Source of the DNA: Isochrysis galbana
Taxonomy: Eukaryota > Haptophyta > Isochrysidales > Isochrysidaceae
Assembly (NCBI GenBank): GCA_018136815.1
Contig: CM030943.1
Span: forward strand, 86,046 to 150,045
Direction of reading: 5' to 3'
Length of the DNA stretch: 64,000 nucleotides
Under the pieces are notes generated by a model, which did no database searches, was not told where the DNA came from, and was given only the letters and a program-made list of their open reading frames with translations. Positions 12,768-23,523 of this stretch are shown here, one piece after another. Position 1 is the first letter of the stretch; each line of letters begins with the position of its first letter. The position numbers and the translations under genes were made by a program.

Positions 12768-14045
12768 CCCACTGCCCCTGCCGCATGTCTCCGCCTGTCT
12801 ACTCCCGAATACGCGTCCGCGCCGGGAAGCACAACGTGCACCCGCCTTGCGCCCGTTGACCTTGCCTGCGACGTGTTCCGACGTTGCTCACCTTGCGCTA
12901 ACGCCATCGCAATATGCCTGCCATATTCTCATGCGCGTGCTCGATGTGCGAAGTTGACGTCTCACGGTACACTTTACTTGACCAACACCCAATTCATGCT
13001 CGGCCACAGCCACCCATATGGTCTTCTTCCGTCTTTTCTCTTCATACGGCCTGCTCTCGCACTGCGAGCCGTCCATCTAGCGTTCTAGCTCGCCACGGCG
13101 ATTCCATCAAGTGCATTTTTGTGGTCATCGCATAACTCAACCTGCACCTACTACTTGAAATTGGAATCGGAATCCTCACCACTAGATCACAATTCCAAGC
13201 GTCGCTCATTTTCGCTGCGTGCGTGGCATGTGGTCGTCATTGTCGATTGTTGTTTGTTCCAAGCATTATGCACACGAGCCAACGCAAAAACACAGACCAC
13301 CTATCGACGACACAACGAGCGGCCGTCGAGCTATGCTCATGCCATTTGATCCCTCTCTAAGACATTCGAAGAGAGTTTGAGTCTTGCTCATGAAAGTGCA
13401 GCCAGCGCTTTCGCTCCCTCGTTCGCGCTCTATGCCCGCTTCCACACGCCACGGCAGCCTGTGCCCGCCTCCCCACCGCCTATCGCGATGCTGACGCACT
13501 ACATCTACATACATAATACTATATTACTATTACTGCACTACTAGCTGCACGCCTTACCTGCCCCAAAATAATGACAATGAGAGTTTGTGGCTGGTGGAGA
13601 GGTGTCACATCCGCGATTGGCCCTTTTGTTTTAGAATGTCGTCTATGTTTCTATGCCCCCTCCTTGTAGGCTAGTCACCGTTGGAGAATCTCGCTACATC
13701 CTACATGCACCTTCTTCCCACCATTGTGGTGTTTGGAGTATCATAGTTTGGTCTCATGTTGTCATCTCATCCTTTCTGCGATGGTGGTCGATATCTCGCT
13801 GGCCGGGTCGACTGGTGCTGGTGACCGGGGGACCCACCGACCACCGACGTACGACGTAGGGGGATGGGCTACTACCTCCTGGGCATCCCTGCCATTATCC
13901 CCCCGTTGGCTTCCCATGGGAGTCCTAGGCGCCATCTGGCGGGCCTGTACCTCCTAGGCACCAACTGCCGATTGGCAGCTACTTCCTCCTCGAGCTTCTT
14001 GGTCTGGGACAGCCACTGGCGACACCCTGGGGACGGGGTGGCGTA
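12768..14045. other. Intergenic, no recognised gene
   Basis: No supportable exon was seen. The end of this stretch runs into the copia remnant. Short open frames have no domain signature. Confidence 0.4.
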
Positions 14046-14294
14046 GTGCCAAGTGGGGGAAAGGGGAGGAAAACATCAATTGCTCAAGCCTTGAGGATCC
14101 CGATAGCGGCACTGCGTCTGAGTCGGGAAGTGCCTCGGTCGGGCGCCGTTGCCGTTGGCATGGCCTCTGATCCGGTGGCCTTCAAAAAGACCAAACATAT
14201 CTTACGTGCTGGGGCCTTTTTGCGCGACCTCGTTGCTAAGCAAGTCCTCACCCTCAGGCACGTCAAAGGGCATCAGATGGTTGATGGTTGCTGA
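14046..14294 (+). pseudogene. Ty1/copia RNase H remnant
   Basis: An 82-codon open frame contains SDPVAFKKTKHILRAGAFLR followed by DLVAKQVLTLRHVKGHQMVDG. This resembles the copia-type RNase H end (family pattern: NP...HKRTKHIDIRYHFIRDLV...L..V.....ADILTK). The frame stops right where the ADILTK motif would be expected, and no RT or integrase is found nearby, so this is a decayed fragment of a copia polyprotein. Confidence 0.6.
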
Positions 14295-15054
14295 CATCAG
14301 TCCCTCCCTCTCAACTACACTACAACTACTCCAAAAAAAAACATCTGAAGATTCTGTCATTCTGTCGCATCTAGAGTATATGAGTATATACTCTAGGCGG
14401 ATGCGATGCTTCTATCAATGTGTCGTGTGTGAGAAAATTGAGTGAGTTTTGTTTTTGCCAATGAGTTGCCTCGAAGCTCCGCCGCATTGCACGCCGCATT
14501 TGTTCGTTTGTCCTTATTTGTTTCATTGGTTTGTTTGTGCGATGTTGCGTTAGTTTCGGAGTTTTCTTGTTGGTGAGTGAGTGATGTGGGGTGGTGTCTC
14601 GTGGGTCGTCGTCGTGATGTAGCGCGCTCTTTCCCCCCCTCTCTCAAGACTTCTCTTCACTCCATGCCCTTGCCCCATTGAGACTTGCCCCACGATCAAG
14701 CACTCGCTTGATTCGACAGATTCAGGCTACTACCGCTAGCTTTAAAGACCACGCACTCACGGTACCGACTCACGCCATCGCCTATACCCCAGAACACTCA
14801 CTCCCTTTACACTACCCCCTTCATTCCTTTGTCTTTGGTATCGGGGGGGGGGGGGGGGGCGTGCACTACGACGGGCCAAGCGCAAGGGGCGGGCTGGGGC
14901 AGACCTGTTGTCCTGTTGTTGGGTGTTCCTGTGGCAGACAAACGTAAAAGCGTTTTAGTAAAACGCCTTCTGAATTATCTTATAGTGTCCCCGGGGTCGA
15001 TAGTATGCGTATCAATTATTGAATCACGTAAACTAATACATTATGGATCCGCTC
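14295..15054. other. Intergenic with LINE-tail-like scrap and hairpin
   Basis: At about 14327-14360 the minus strand reads GAATCTTCAG followed by a T-run, like the 3' terminus of the LINE family in this window. A poly-G run lies at about 14843-14859. At about 14950-14966 the sequence GCGTTTTAGTAAAACGC can form a 7-bp hairpin about 90 bp past the 3' end of the hydroxylase gene. No gene was recognised. Confidence 0.4.
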
Positions 15055-16522
15055 TTAGACTCTAGTAAATTTGGCGACAAAATCTAACAACTCCGGAGTA
15101 TCTTGTATTTTACTTTCTCCTTTCTTTACCCACCATGGTCTTTCTATGTCAAGAAGCAAAACGACCCTATTCTCGTCAGTATCGTTCACGCCAACAATAT
15201 GTTCTTTGCTGTCATCGAACACAATCCACTCTCCCTTTGTCCCTTTGTAATCTGGCGAAATTCATCCTCGACTGCAACCCCACTTCTACCTTTCGTGTCA
15301 GGATCTGGAACAACAACGCCCATATGACAACGAAGAGCTTCATTGGCTAATCCGCTCCATCCGCGATGTTTGTGTAGTTCAGTTTTAGGACCGAGTTTGC
15401 TAAAGATCGCAGTTCGAAGTCCTGGAATGGTTCTGATTAATTCAATTGTCTTTGGAAATGTTGTCGAGTACTCTGCGTTCCAAACTCCAAAGCCATAGAG
15501 TGGAACTACCTTCCAATCATGACCCTCTTCTTTTGTGTAAAGATATTCTTCTGGCCAATCATAAATTTTGTACTCACTGTCGAGAAACTCTCTTTCAATG
15601 AGTTCAAAGTTGTCAGCGAGGCGCATCTGAAGATGCGGAAAGACTTTGTGGGGATTCGGGTAAAACCTCTGACGACATCCAAAGTAATGCTTCACGCAAT
15701 GCTTCCCACCTAGAAATAGCGTAGATAATATCACAATGATTAATTAACTTCTTAATAGTCTCACCGCACACGCGGCCGTGGACCCTCTACTTTCTACTCA
15801 CGCAGCAAAACTTTCTACACCCCCTCTCTCCCGGTCCTTTCCCCCCCGCCATCAGGCGACTCCCCCCGTGCACTACTAGGGGGATAGGGGAAAAGGGCTT
15901 AGATATGGTCGGTGGCCCGCGCCCCCCCCCCGGTGATCCGTTCCCCCCTTCCTCCTATGCCTACCGCGGGCTGGCAGCGTCCTCAGTCCCAGTCCCGACT
16001 TCTCCTGTAAACAGGTGCGGGACTTACATATTTTCCGGTGAGCGGAGCCCTCGCTCCGCCCACCCCCTTCTCCGCGCGCTCTCTCCCCTCTCCTGCAGGC
16101 ACGCGCGATGGCGCGCCTGCGACAGGCCTGCAGCTGCCTCTGGCGACCCCTGGAGGCTCCTGGAGGCCAGCTCAGGGGGCAGAGGAGGCTGGGGTTGGGC
16201 CCTGGTCTCCCCTGCCTCTCCCTCGCTGGCGCTCCTGGGCCTCAGAGGCCCCCACTCTGCACATGTCTGCCTGTCGAACAGGGGGGAGGGGGGGTTGGAG
16301 CGATGGGCTGGCCACGACAGGCCAGGACGCGCGAGGCAGGCGAGCCTGCCACTGAGAGAGTGGGTCAACAGGGTAGTGGGCTCCTGGCAAGCCATCAGGC
16401 GTGCCAGGAGCATGGGTGGTTCCTCCCCCATGGCAGGGGAGGAGTGGAGAGAGGGGGGGCTCGTGCCCCCCCATGGGCGAACTAAGTATAAACTTAGCTG
16501 ATAATATCACAATGATAAACAT
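15055..16522 (-). pseudogene. Aspartyl/asparaginyl beta-hydroxylase, transposon-split and frameshifted
   Basis: The Fe(II)/2-oxoglutarate hydroxylase family (Asp_Arg_Hydrox) is recognised from the LGPKTELHKHRGWSG, LRCHMGVVVPD, VFDDSKEHIVGVN and RVVLLLDIERPWW segments, read from 15740 down to 15055. Two lesions are seen. First, the initiator ATG and first codons (MFIIVIL, at 16522-16500) are separated from the body by a 759-bp insertion (15741-16499) flanked by a 17-bp duplication; before insertion the frame would have run straight through as a hydrophobic anchor. Second, near 15226-15236 the frame shifts (apparent extra AG in AGGGAGAGTGG) between ITKGQ and WIVFDD. The gene is AT-rich, unlike its GC-rich surroundings, suggesting transfer from a bacterium or large DNA virus; origin unproven. 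An alternative start at GTG 15733 lacks the anchor. Confidence 0.75.
15741..16499. mobile_element. 759-bp non-autonomous element, copy 1
   Basis: The element lies between two copies of GATAATATCACAATGAT (15724-15740 and 16500-16516), a 17-bp target-site duplication. The outer ends (TAACTTCTTAATAGT, and TAAGTTTATACTTAGT on the other strand) are weakly inverted repeats. The interior is GC-rich with a palindromic segment near 16104-16170 (GCGCGATGGCGCGC) and no protein domain. The 3' end carries ACTAAGTATAAACTTAG. The same sequence recurs at 19.3-20.1 kb and 50.6-51.5 kb. A 17-bp duplication resembles the LINE insertions in this window and suggests LINE-driven mobilisation, though the inverted ends leave the class open. 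Confidence 0.8.
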
Positions 16523-16782
16523 GAAGATGACTCCTTTATTATTTGAAATTAATCCGCGCGGCCGACCCCCTCGTCCCGTGACAAGTAGCGACCCGTCTGC
16601 AACAATTGGACCCATAGGTGTTTGCATATAGGGACACATTTTTGGGGGGGGGGAGGTTTGGGGTAGAATTGTATAAGGTGTAGAAAAAGGCAATGCGGGG
16701 GGCTAAAAAAAAGGGAACCTCAAGTTGCATCCTTTGGTGGTTGGTGGAGGGCGTCCTCTCTGGTGCGTTTCGTCGTCTGGTT
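16517..16782. other. Original upstream flank of the hydroxylase gene
   Basis: By the insertion model, the DNA right of 16522 was the promoter side of the split hydroxylase. It starts AT-rich (to about 16550) and then becomes GC-rich. A G-run lies at about 16644-16653. No defined promoter motif is seen. Confidence 0.3.
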
Positions 16783-16889
16783 CTAGGCGAGTCTCTTGGT
16801 GAGGTTCAGCGCGTTTGCTAAGAGGCTGCCATTCAGCTGCTTGTAGCCTTCAGCCTTCGGCGAGGATACCGTGGACCCCAGACCCAGAC
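16783..16889 (-). other. Possible orphan 3'-terminal exon
   Basis: Downstream of a pyrimidine-rich TCTGTCTAG acceptor-like site (minus strand), the sequence reads open to a TAG with a coding-like tail ending GYKQLNGSLLANALNLTKRL. No upstream exon could be linked to it, so it may be a gene fragment or chance. Confidence 0.2.
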
Positions 16890-17270
16890 CTAGACAGAGC
16901 AACTAAAGTACTAGTACTAGAAACCGAGGACGGGCAAAAATTGAAAATGGTGCGGACTCCCGGCGAGGTGGGTGTGCCAGACTAGTGCCAAACGCCGCGC
17001 TAGCCGCTGGTGCGCCTCGCAACGGAGTGGCCGTAGGCCCTCCGGAACCGCTCTCGACACGACACAGGTCTTCTGCATTCCCACATTTCCATGCCTCTAC
17101 CGTCTACCGCCTAAAGTCTAAGTCGATTTCCTGCCTTCCTCCTTCGGCCATGACGCCTGATTCCGCCCCTACATCGCTCTCACGCCCAGGCCTGTTGACC
17201 AGAAAAATGAAATAATCACAGAAGCATGCGGCCGCATAACGCAGCATTTCAATCAAGTGTGCTCCCACAC

Positions 17271-18817
17271 TCAATTCACAAGCCGCAGGGCCATGAGGAT
17301 GAAGAAGGCTGGCGCTGCAACTAGAAGATATGAGTCGAGTCGGTCAAGTAATCCGCCGTGCCCGGGCATAATGCTACCAGTATCCTTCACTCCTGCAGAC
17401 CGTTTCAAAAGTGAGACCGTCAAGTCTCCAACGAGACCTACCAGTGACAACGTGAGGCCATAGGCGGCGCCCGAAGCCAATGGAGCAGGCCATCCCATCA
17501 GCGTTGCAGCGGCGATCATTGTGCCAACCGATGCGCACATGCCACCGTACAATCCCTCCCATGTCTTCTTAGGAGAAACCTGAGAGGGCGGGGGATAGGG
17601 CTATAATTGTCACAGCGAGAGGCGAGCACGCACTTACACAGCGACCCAACAAAGTATGCGTCTGGGGGTGCGATTCGTGTCGGAAGGTGTTGGTGTGACC
17701 GCACCCAAATGAGCGGGGTGCGGCCGAAGCGCTTCCCCACAAAGTAGGCGCCAACATCGGAGAAGACTATGGCCAACATCGTCCACCATTGGACAATGGC
17801 TCCATGCGTAAAGATGTCCGCGCCGCTCTTCTCGATTGCCGCCATGAACCAAGATGAACGCAGATGTTGGGGCAAGAAAATACAGAAGACTTGTGAGGGA
17901 TGTATCGGTGCGAGGCCACGGAGGCGAATCCAGAATGAAGGCATGTATCCAAAGAGGAAGATGCCAAAGAACGTAGTTGCGACCTGCAACATCAATAGGA
18001 TAAACCCTCGCGTGTCAGTAGAGCATCAACCGCCCTGTGGAGTCTACGCAATGGGGGATGTCTTGCCTTCATATCGGCATCGCAGCCATGAGGCGTGCAC
18101 TAGCAGAGGATTTGTAGCCAGAGGAGGCATGCACTTGCGGCAGCAGAGATGCAAGTGCGGGCCTTGCGGTGTGCGTGCAGGCAGGTGGCCTACATCATCG
18201 TATGTGGTTGGAGGCGTTCGTCGCTTGAACCACGGAAATAGCTTAGCGTAGTTCTCCTCGAATCCGGATCGCAACAGCAAGTAGACAATTGTGCCACACC
18301 CCGTAAGTGAGAAGACGGCATCACGCAGCATCGGAGAGGGAGAAGCAGCAGCCATATACATGAGGACGGAGCCAATGAGGCCAAGCTTCCAGGTTGGGTT
18401 GGCCCCGTGTCTCCTCGCCATGTTGTAGTACTCGTTCTGCGCGATGACGGCAAATGCAGCAAAGACGGAGAGGAACGCATAAGTGCCCGAGAAGATCCAC
18501 GATGAGACGAAGACGGCGAAGCTGAAGCCGGTGAAGCCGCGTCTCCAGAGTTTCTTGTTCGAGCGCGTGCCCGGCGCGAAGGCTCCAAATGCTGTGGGGA
18601 GCATTGCAGCGATGCAGATTGAGACTGTGACGAGGATTGGCCGCATCGAGTGCTCAATCACGAGCGGGCTCATCGCCATACGCGCCGCGGGTGTGTGACG
18701 CACGGAGGCGTGTGGTGGGACTCCCACGAGCGCGGGCGGCCCGCCGAGCCGCGGCCGCAATAGCCCGCTGGGAGCAGAGAGCAGGCCGAGCGCCGCCAGC
18801 GCGAGAGACGAGGCCAT
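17271..18817 (-). CDS. cdsA: Phosphatidate cytidylyltransferase (CDP-diacylglycerol synthase)
   Basis: Three exons (18817-18194, 17983-17705, 17579-17271), all joined in phase 0 with GT-AG introns, give 403 residues. The enzyme converts phosphatidic acid and CTP to CDP-diacylglycerol, the precursor of phosphatidylglycerol and phosphatidylinositol. The family signature is complete in the last exon: S-LLKR then KDTGSIMPGHGGLLDRLDS. The exon 2/3 join restores LIW-VSPKKTWEG, a conserved CdsA segment, and exon 2 contains the conserved FSDVGAYFVGKRFGRTPL. About seven or eight hydrophobic helices span residues 65-400. The N-terminal 50 residues are Ala/Leu/Pro/Arg-rich and look like an organelle (probably plastid) targeting peptide; plastid location is inference. 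It is transcribed away from the G-rich region at 18.83-19.05 kb, probably its promoter. Confidence 0.9.
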
Positions 18818-19266
18818 CGCCTCTCGCCCCGCCTCCCCCCCCCCCTCCCCTTCCCTCTCCTCTTCTCTCCTCTGCCGCTCTTCTCTCCGGCTTCTCTACT
18901 TCTGCCACCCCCTCCCACCCCTTCTTTTCCCTCTCTTCTCCCCACTTCTCTCTCCCATCTCGCCGCACGCTCCCCCTCCTGAGGAGCGAGCTCCTGAGGT
19001 TGGGGGAGGTTGGGGGGGGGGGGGCGGGGGGGAGGAGAGGGGGGGGCGGCGAGATTTCGTCAATTCGTCACAGATCCCTAGCCGTAGAAGCCACGTGGGG
19101 TCTCTAGGAATCTATTTATGTAGAGAGAGTAGTCTCACAGATGAGAGGCTGCCCAGCTGTGAGTGTGAAGATCCCCACGCGACGCCCACACAGTGGACAG
19201 TGGGTTGGGCCTCGATCTTCTCGCCACGCGCTGTTGCCCGAGGCCGAGGGGGGCCTAGGAGCAAAA
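18818..19266. other. Promoter-side region of cdsA, C/T- then G-rich
   Basis: The coding-strand DNA upstream of cdsA is purine-rich (pyrimidine-rich on the plus strand, 18830-18970), followed by a poly-G block (about 19013-19048). This mirrors the purine-rich stretches seen before other ATGs in the window. No gene is seen. Confidence 0.35.
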
Positions 19267-20085
19267 ACTTCATCATGTTCTGACCGCACTCGCGGCGCAT
19301 GGAACCACCACCTACCACCTACACGTAGTATACTTTCTACACCCCCACTTCCCCGGCCCTTCTCCCCCCCGCCCCCGCGGCCAGGCGGCTTCCCCCGTGC
19401 ACTACTAGGGGGATCGGGGTGAAGGGCTTAGATATGGTCCGGTGCCCCCCCCCCCCCCCCCCCCGGTGATCCGTTCCCCCCTTCCTCCTGCGCCTACCGG
19501 GCGCTGGCGGCGGCCTCGATCAATCGTCAATCCCGACTTATCCTGTAAACAGGTGCGGGACTTACGACCTATTTTAAAATACTATTTCGGTGGGCGGAGC
19601 TCTTGCTCTTGCTCCGCCCACCCTCTTCTCCTCTCTCTCTCTCCCCTCTCCTGCAGCATGCGCGATGGCGCGCCTGCGACAGGATTGCAGCTGCCCTCTA
19701 GCGACCCCTGGAGGCTCCTAGAGGCCAGCTCAGGGGGCAGACGAGGCTGGGACTGGGCCTGGTCCCTGGCCTCCCCTACCTCTCCCTCGTTGGCGCTCCT
19801 GAGCCTCAGGGGCACCCACTCCGCACCTGTCTGCCTGTCGACCAGGGGGGAGGGGGGGTTGGAGCGATGGGCTGGCCATGACTGGCCAGGACCAGGACGC
19901 GCAAGACAGGCGAGCCTGTGGGGAGTGGGGAAGGAAGTGGGTCAGCAGGGCAGTCTCCTCTTGGTCTTGGCAAGCCATCAGGCATGGCTCAGGAGCATGG
20001 GTGGTTCCTCCTCCATGGCGGGGGAGGAATGGAGAAAGGGGGGGGCTCATGCCCCCCCATGGGCGAACTAAGTATAAACTTAGTT
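19267..20085. mobile_element. 759-bp-family element, copy 2
   Basis: This stretch is closely similar to the element at 15741-16499 over its whole length: the AACTTC...ACCGCAC.CGCGGC start, the CTTTCTACACCCCC segment, the GTGCACTACTAGGGGGAT block, the CGCGATGGCGCGCCTGCGAC palindrome and the terminal GAACTAAGTATAAACTTAG. A 17-bp C-run (about 19446-19463) is present. No flanking duplication could be found, so its exact ends are approximate. Confidence 0.75.
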
Positions 20086-20928
20086 CGGGGGCCAAGGAGC
20101 AAAGAGCCAAAGCGCCAAACGAGGAGTAGCAGGGAGTATCGAGCACGGCGAGGTGTACGGTGTACGGTCCCCAAGGGCAAAACTCTTGCGGCACCTGGTC
20201 GCTTGTCTGTTGACGGACGAGCTCGCGCATGACGAGGGCCAAACGCCAGGACTATCGAGCCGACAGAATGTGACCAACATCGCCATCGCGCGAGCGTTCT
20301 CCCCACACAGACACAGAACCGGATATAAAACGTCTTTTCTCGTCTCTTCAATCACACACACGGCCCTTGCACGGTAAGCGGTAAGACGCGCGACACTAAG
20401 CGAAACAACGGAAAACAGAGTAGAGCGCGTGTTTGGGCGCGAGGGAGAGACACGTGGCAAAGCGCAAGTGCCACAAGTCTCAAGGACGCGCGCGCGGTGC
20501 CACTATTGAGAAGTTGTGCGTGTGCGTGTCGTCATTGCACCGATATACCAAGGGCACACTCAGCAAAACCAGAAGCAGCACGGCCGCGACATCTCGGCTA
20601 AGTAATAACGCTCAGTCTCGAGCGGGCGAAAGCAACCAAATCAAGTTCAGGTAAGCACGCTGGTGCCAGGAACAAGTAGCTAGGTAGTGCGGCGGCCATC
20701 CCTCATGCTTCACGAATGCCACGACGAGCCCGCAGGCCATCATTGTGAAGAAATCTCAACAGCATCAAAAGTTTTCGGTGTGCCAGAATCTTGCTCGTTC
20801 AGGCGATGTGAAGCGAGCCCCGTAGAGAGAAAGTGGCTCGATGGACTCTTAGATGAAGCCAAGAGCCGTGAGCGGCGCATGTCCCACAAGATCGTACTCC
20901 ACGACAGTACGTGCCGAGATGCACTCCT
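20086..20928. other. Intergenic, no recognised gene
   Basis: This is the stretch between the repeat copy and the 3' end of the transporter gene. Open frames on both strands lack domains, and I cannot support any feature. Confidence 0.4.
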
Positions 20929-23523
20929 CTATCCCGATCCGTGCACTGCTGCCTCGTCCGTGTCTGCCCGCTTAACCTCCGTCCAGCTCCTGCGATACCT
21001 CTTCAAAAGGCTTCGCTCGTGGTGTGGCTGCCGTACGCGTTTGAGGTCGGCCTCACTGCCAAGGATGGTGGTCCCCTGTTTCGAGATGGTTCTTTGGATT
21101 GAACGCCTGGGTGTCAACAACATGAGAACTCCGAGCGCGCATAAGAGGAGCGCAACCAGAGCAAAACACAAGCTCGCACCATCGCCAATGAGCGAAACAA
21201 CTAAGTTGGAGTCAAAAGCCGTGTCATCATTATGAGGCATCTGTGTGCTCTCCAGCGATAGCACATGTGTAGGTTGTGACTTTGATGATGATGGGTTGGG
21301 TGGCGAGACTGCGCTAGGGGCGCTTGGGGCGGATATGAGGGGGGGGGTGAAGCATCTCCGAGTGGGAGACTAGAAAACGTATTGGGAGGAGAGCTCGGCG
21401 GGGGCTCACTGTACAGGGGCCGCATGGCAATGGCCGCGGCAAAGAGAGGCGCAAAGAATGCGGGTCCTAGCATCTTCCCAACGGCCTCTGCCTGCACAAC
21501 GATGCCGCTCAGCGCATTGATGTGCCTAGGGCACGCCTCACAAGCCGTGTTTGAGGCGGAAATCGCAGCCGTGACGCCCGTGAGGATTGCGTTATGCGTC
21601 AAAGACAGCAAAATAGTCGAGAAAATTGAGGCAACAAGCTTTGTGGAGGCCGCAAGCATTGGTATCGCGAGTACAAACACCGCAGCGGCAAACGGCGCAA
21701 CCACGAGGGAGAGCCTTATGTCTGATTCGACCTGCGAAGGAAATGCAGGGCTGGCAGTGAACCAATCGATGCTCGGGGCTGTGAGCTCGGTCAGGGTAAG
21801 GCTACCCCAAAGTTGGCAGCGTCCGCCTCGCAGTATGTACCAGTCGGCCCATGATTGACGATGTGAACACGAAGTGAATCAGTCCGGCAACTAGAAGTAG
21901 GATTCCGAGTTCTTCTTTCGTTGCACCCATGCCCCCGGCGCGATGCGACGCAATGGCCCACAGTGGGAACAGATCAAATAGGCTGCATGCAAGAAGGCAG
22001 GAAGTGAACTAAACGAAAAGCAACTTTGGTGGTGAGGAGGCGACGAACACGCCACAAAGCGATGGGCCACGTTGACCATCACATGCCACAGAGGAACAAC
22101 GCCGTTGCCATGGCAACTGCTGACAAGCTGTCATACTCACCCAAATGCAACGGTTCCCAAGCCTGCGCGAAATAAGAGCAACTGCGGCATGGGTGCAGAA
22201 CAAAGCACAGAGCTCATTGACTGGGAAGCACCGTTGTGATCAACCGTCTCGGTTATGTCGGCTGTCGTGGAATGCCTCGGAGGTGAAACGTAGGAGAAGA
22301 TACGACCTTCATCAGACACGTCGTCATGCTCAGCAGCGATAATATCGTCGACACCAACCTCGCCGAACGCGCCGCGCGTTTCCGTATGGGCGTCAAATGC
22401 GTCAGCGGCATGGCTGGCGCTTGGGTGCGCGTAAGCGCAAAGCACGGGGCTTGTTGGGGTCGTAATGTGTGTGTCCGCCTCCTTGGCGTGGTGTGACTCG
22501 ACACCTCCTCCTCGACGAAGACGCGCCTCGTCTCCTTTGATTGGCAAGTTGGAGAGACAGATGACAGAGGCTGTCATTCCAAGCCCTGAGAATAGTTGTG
22601 GCGTGAACAGAGTTTAGTTCTTGCGCAGTGGCCATGTGTGATAGGGAGCTCTGAGCTAGCGGGCGGGGCCTTGATTCGCAACTCTCGTTTGACAAACTTG
22701 ATGATACAGGGCGACGGCGTGACTGATGGAGGCGATGAGCAACTCACCCGCACCAATCAAGGACGGAGCCAGCGCGGGATGCTCATGGCCGAGGACACCA
22801 TAGCTGATTCCACCTAGGGCGGGGCCGAGCATCATGACGGCAGAACCAGCAGCCAACGCGTGCGCAATAGCCTGCGCCTGCAGTGTAGGGCCTACGAGAG
22901 CGCAGACCGGACCCATAAGAGTAGTGAAGCCATTGAAAGCGCCTAGGAATACAGCGCGTGAAAGAAGCGAAAGTTCAAGTGAGGTTGCCAATCCAAAGCA
23001 AAGATTGCCGATAGTCACAGAGGTCATGCTGGCGACAATGGCGTAGCGGAGGCCGACACGATCCGCAACCCAGCCCCACAGGATCGTGGTGAAGAGGCGT
23101 CCAAAAATCAATACGGTGGGTAGGAGCCCGGCGACGTAGCCGGCGGCGTCAGCATCATCGGCCCAGCCAGCATCGACTGCCAGGAAACCGGCATACCTGC
23201 TTAGGGTATTCCATCAGGTTAGCGCCCACAAGGCGAGGTGGGATGCGTATTCGGACGGCTCTTCCTGCTCCATCAGTACTAAGGTAGGGTGGGGATCGCC
23301 CGCCCTGTGCCCGTCGTGGCGTAGACTGGCTTGCAGGAGAGCCATCGCGACAAACATACACGCAGACACACACCCACGGCTTGCAAGCTGAAGCAGCAGG
23401 CTGAACGCACGAGAAGATGGAGCAGATCGAGTAGAAGTGGGCGCAGTTGGCGGACGCAATCGAGAGGATCACGCGCACGTACAACTTGGCTGTTCGCCCG
23501 TCCGTCGGCTCGGTGGGGAACAT
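20929..23523 (-). CDS. Major facilitator superfamily transporter (six exons)
   Basis: Six exons (23523-23411, 23196-22748, 22585-22141, 21982-21841, 21731-21410, 21308-20929) join in frame to 616 residues. Exon 2 carries a motif-A-like loop, GWVADRVGLR, after the second helix, typical of 12-helix MFS carriers such as the ZIF/tetracycline-type group. A long polar, acidic loop (about residues 205-310) separates the two six-helix halves, as usual for the cytosolic central loop. The C-terminal tail after the last helix is basic. Joins are supported by motif continuity, for example SIFS-YAGFLAVDAGWADD and GAG-LGMTASVICL. The intron 21409-21309 contains a nine-base C run; without splicing there, the frame would break. 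Substrate cannot be read from sequence. The weakest junction is the end of exon 4 (GTACAT donor). Confidence 0.75.

Noticed and set aside
21308..21410. Frameshift at a nine-base C run in the transporter gene
   Set aside because: A GTGAGC...GCGCAG intron covering the run keeps frame in both flanks, so no frameshift is needed.
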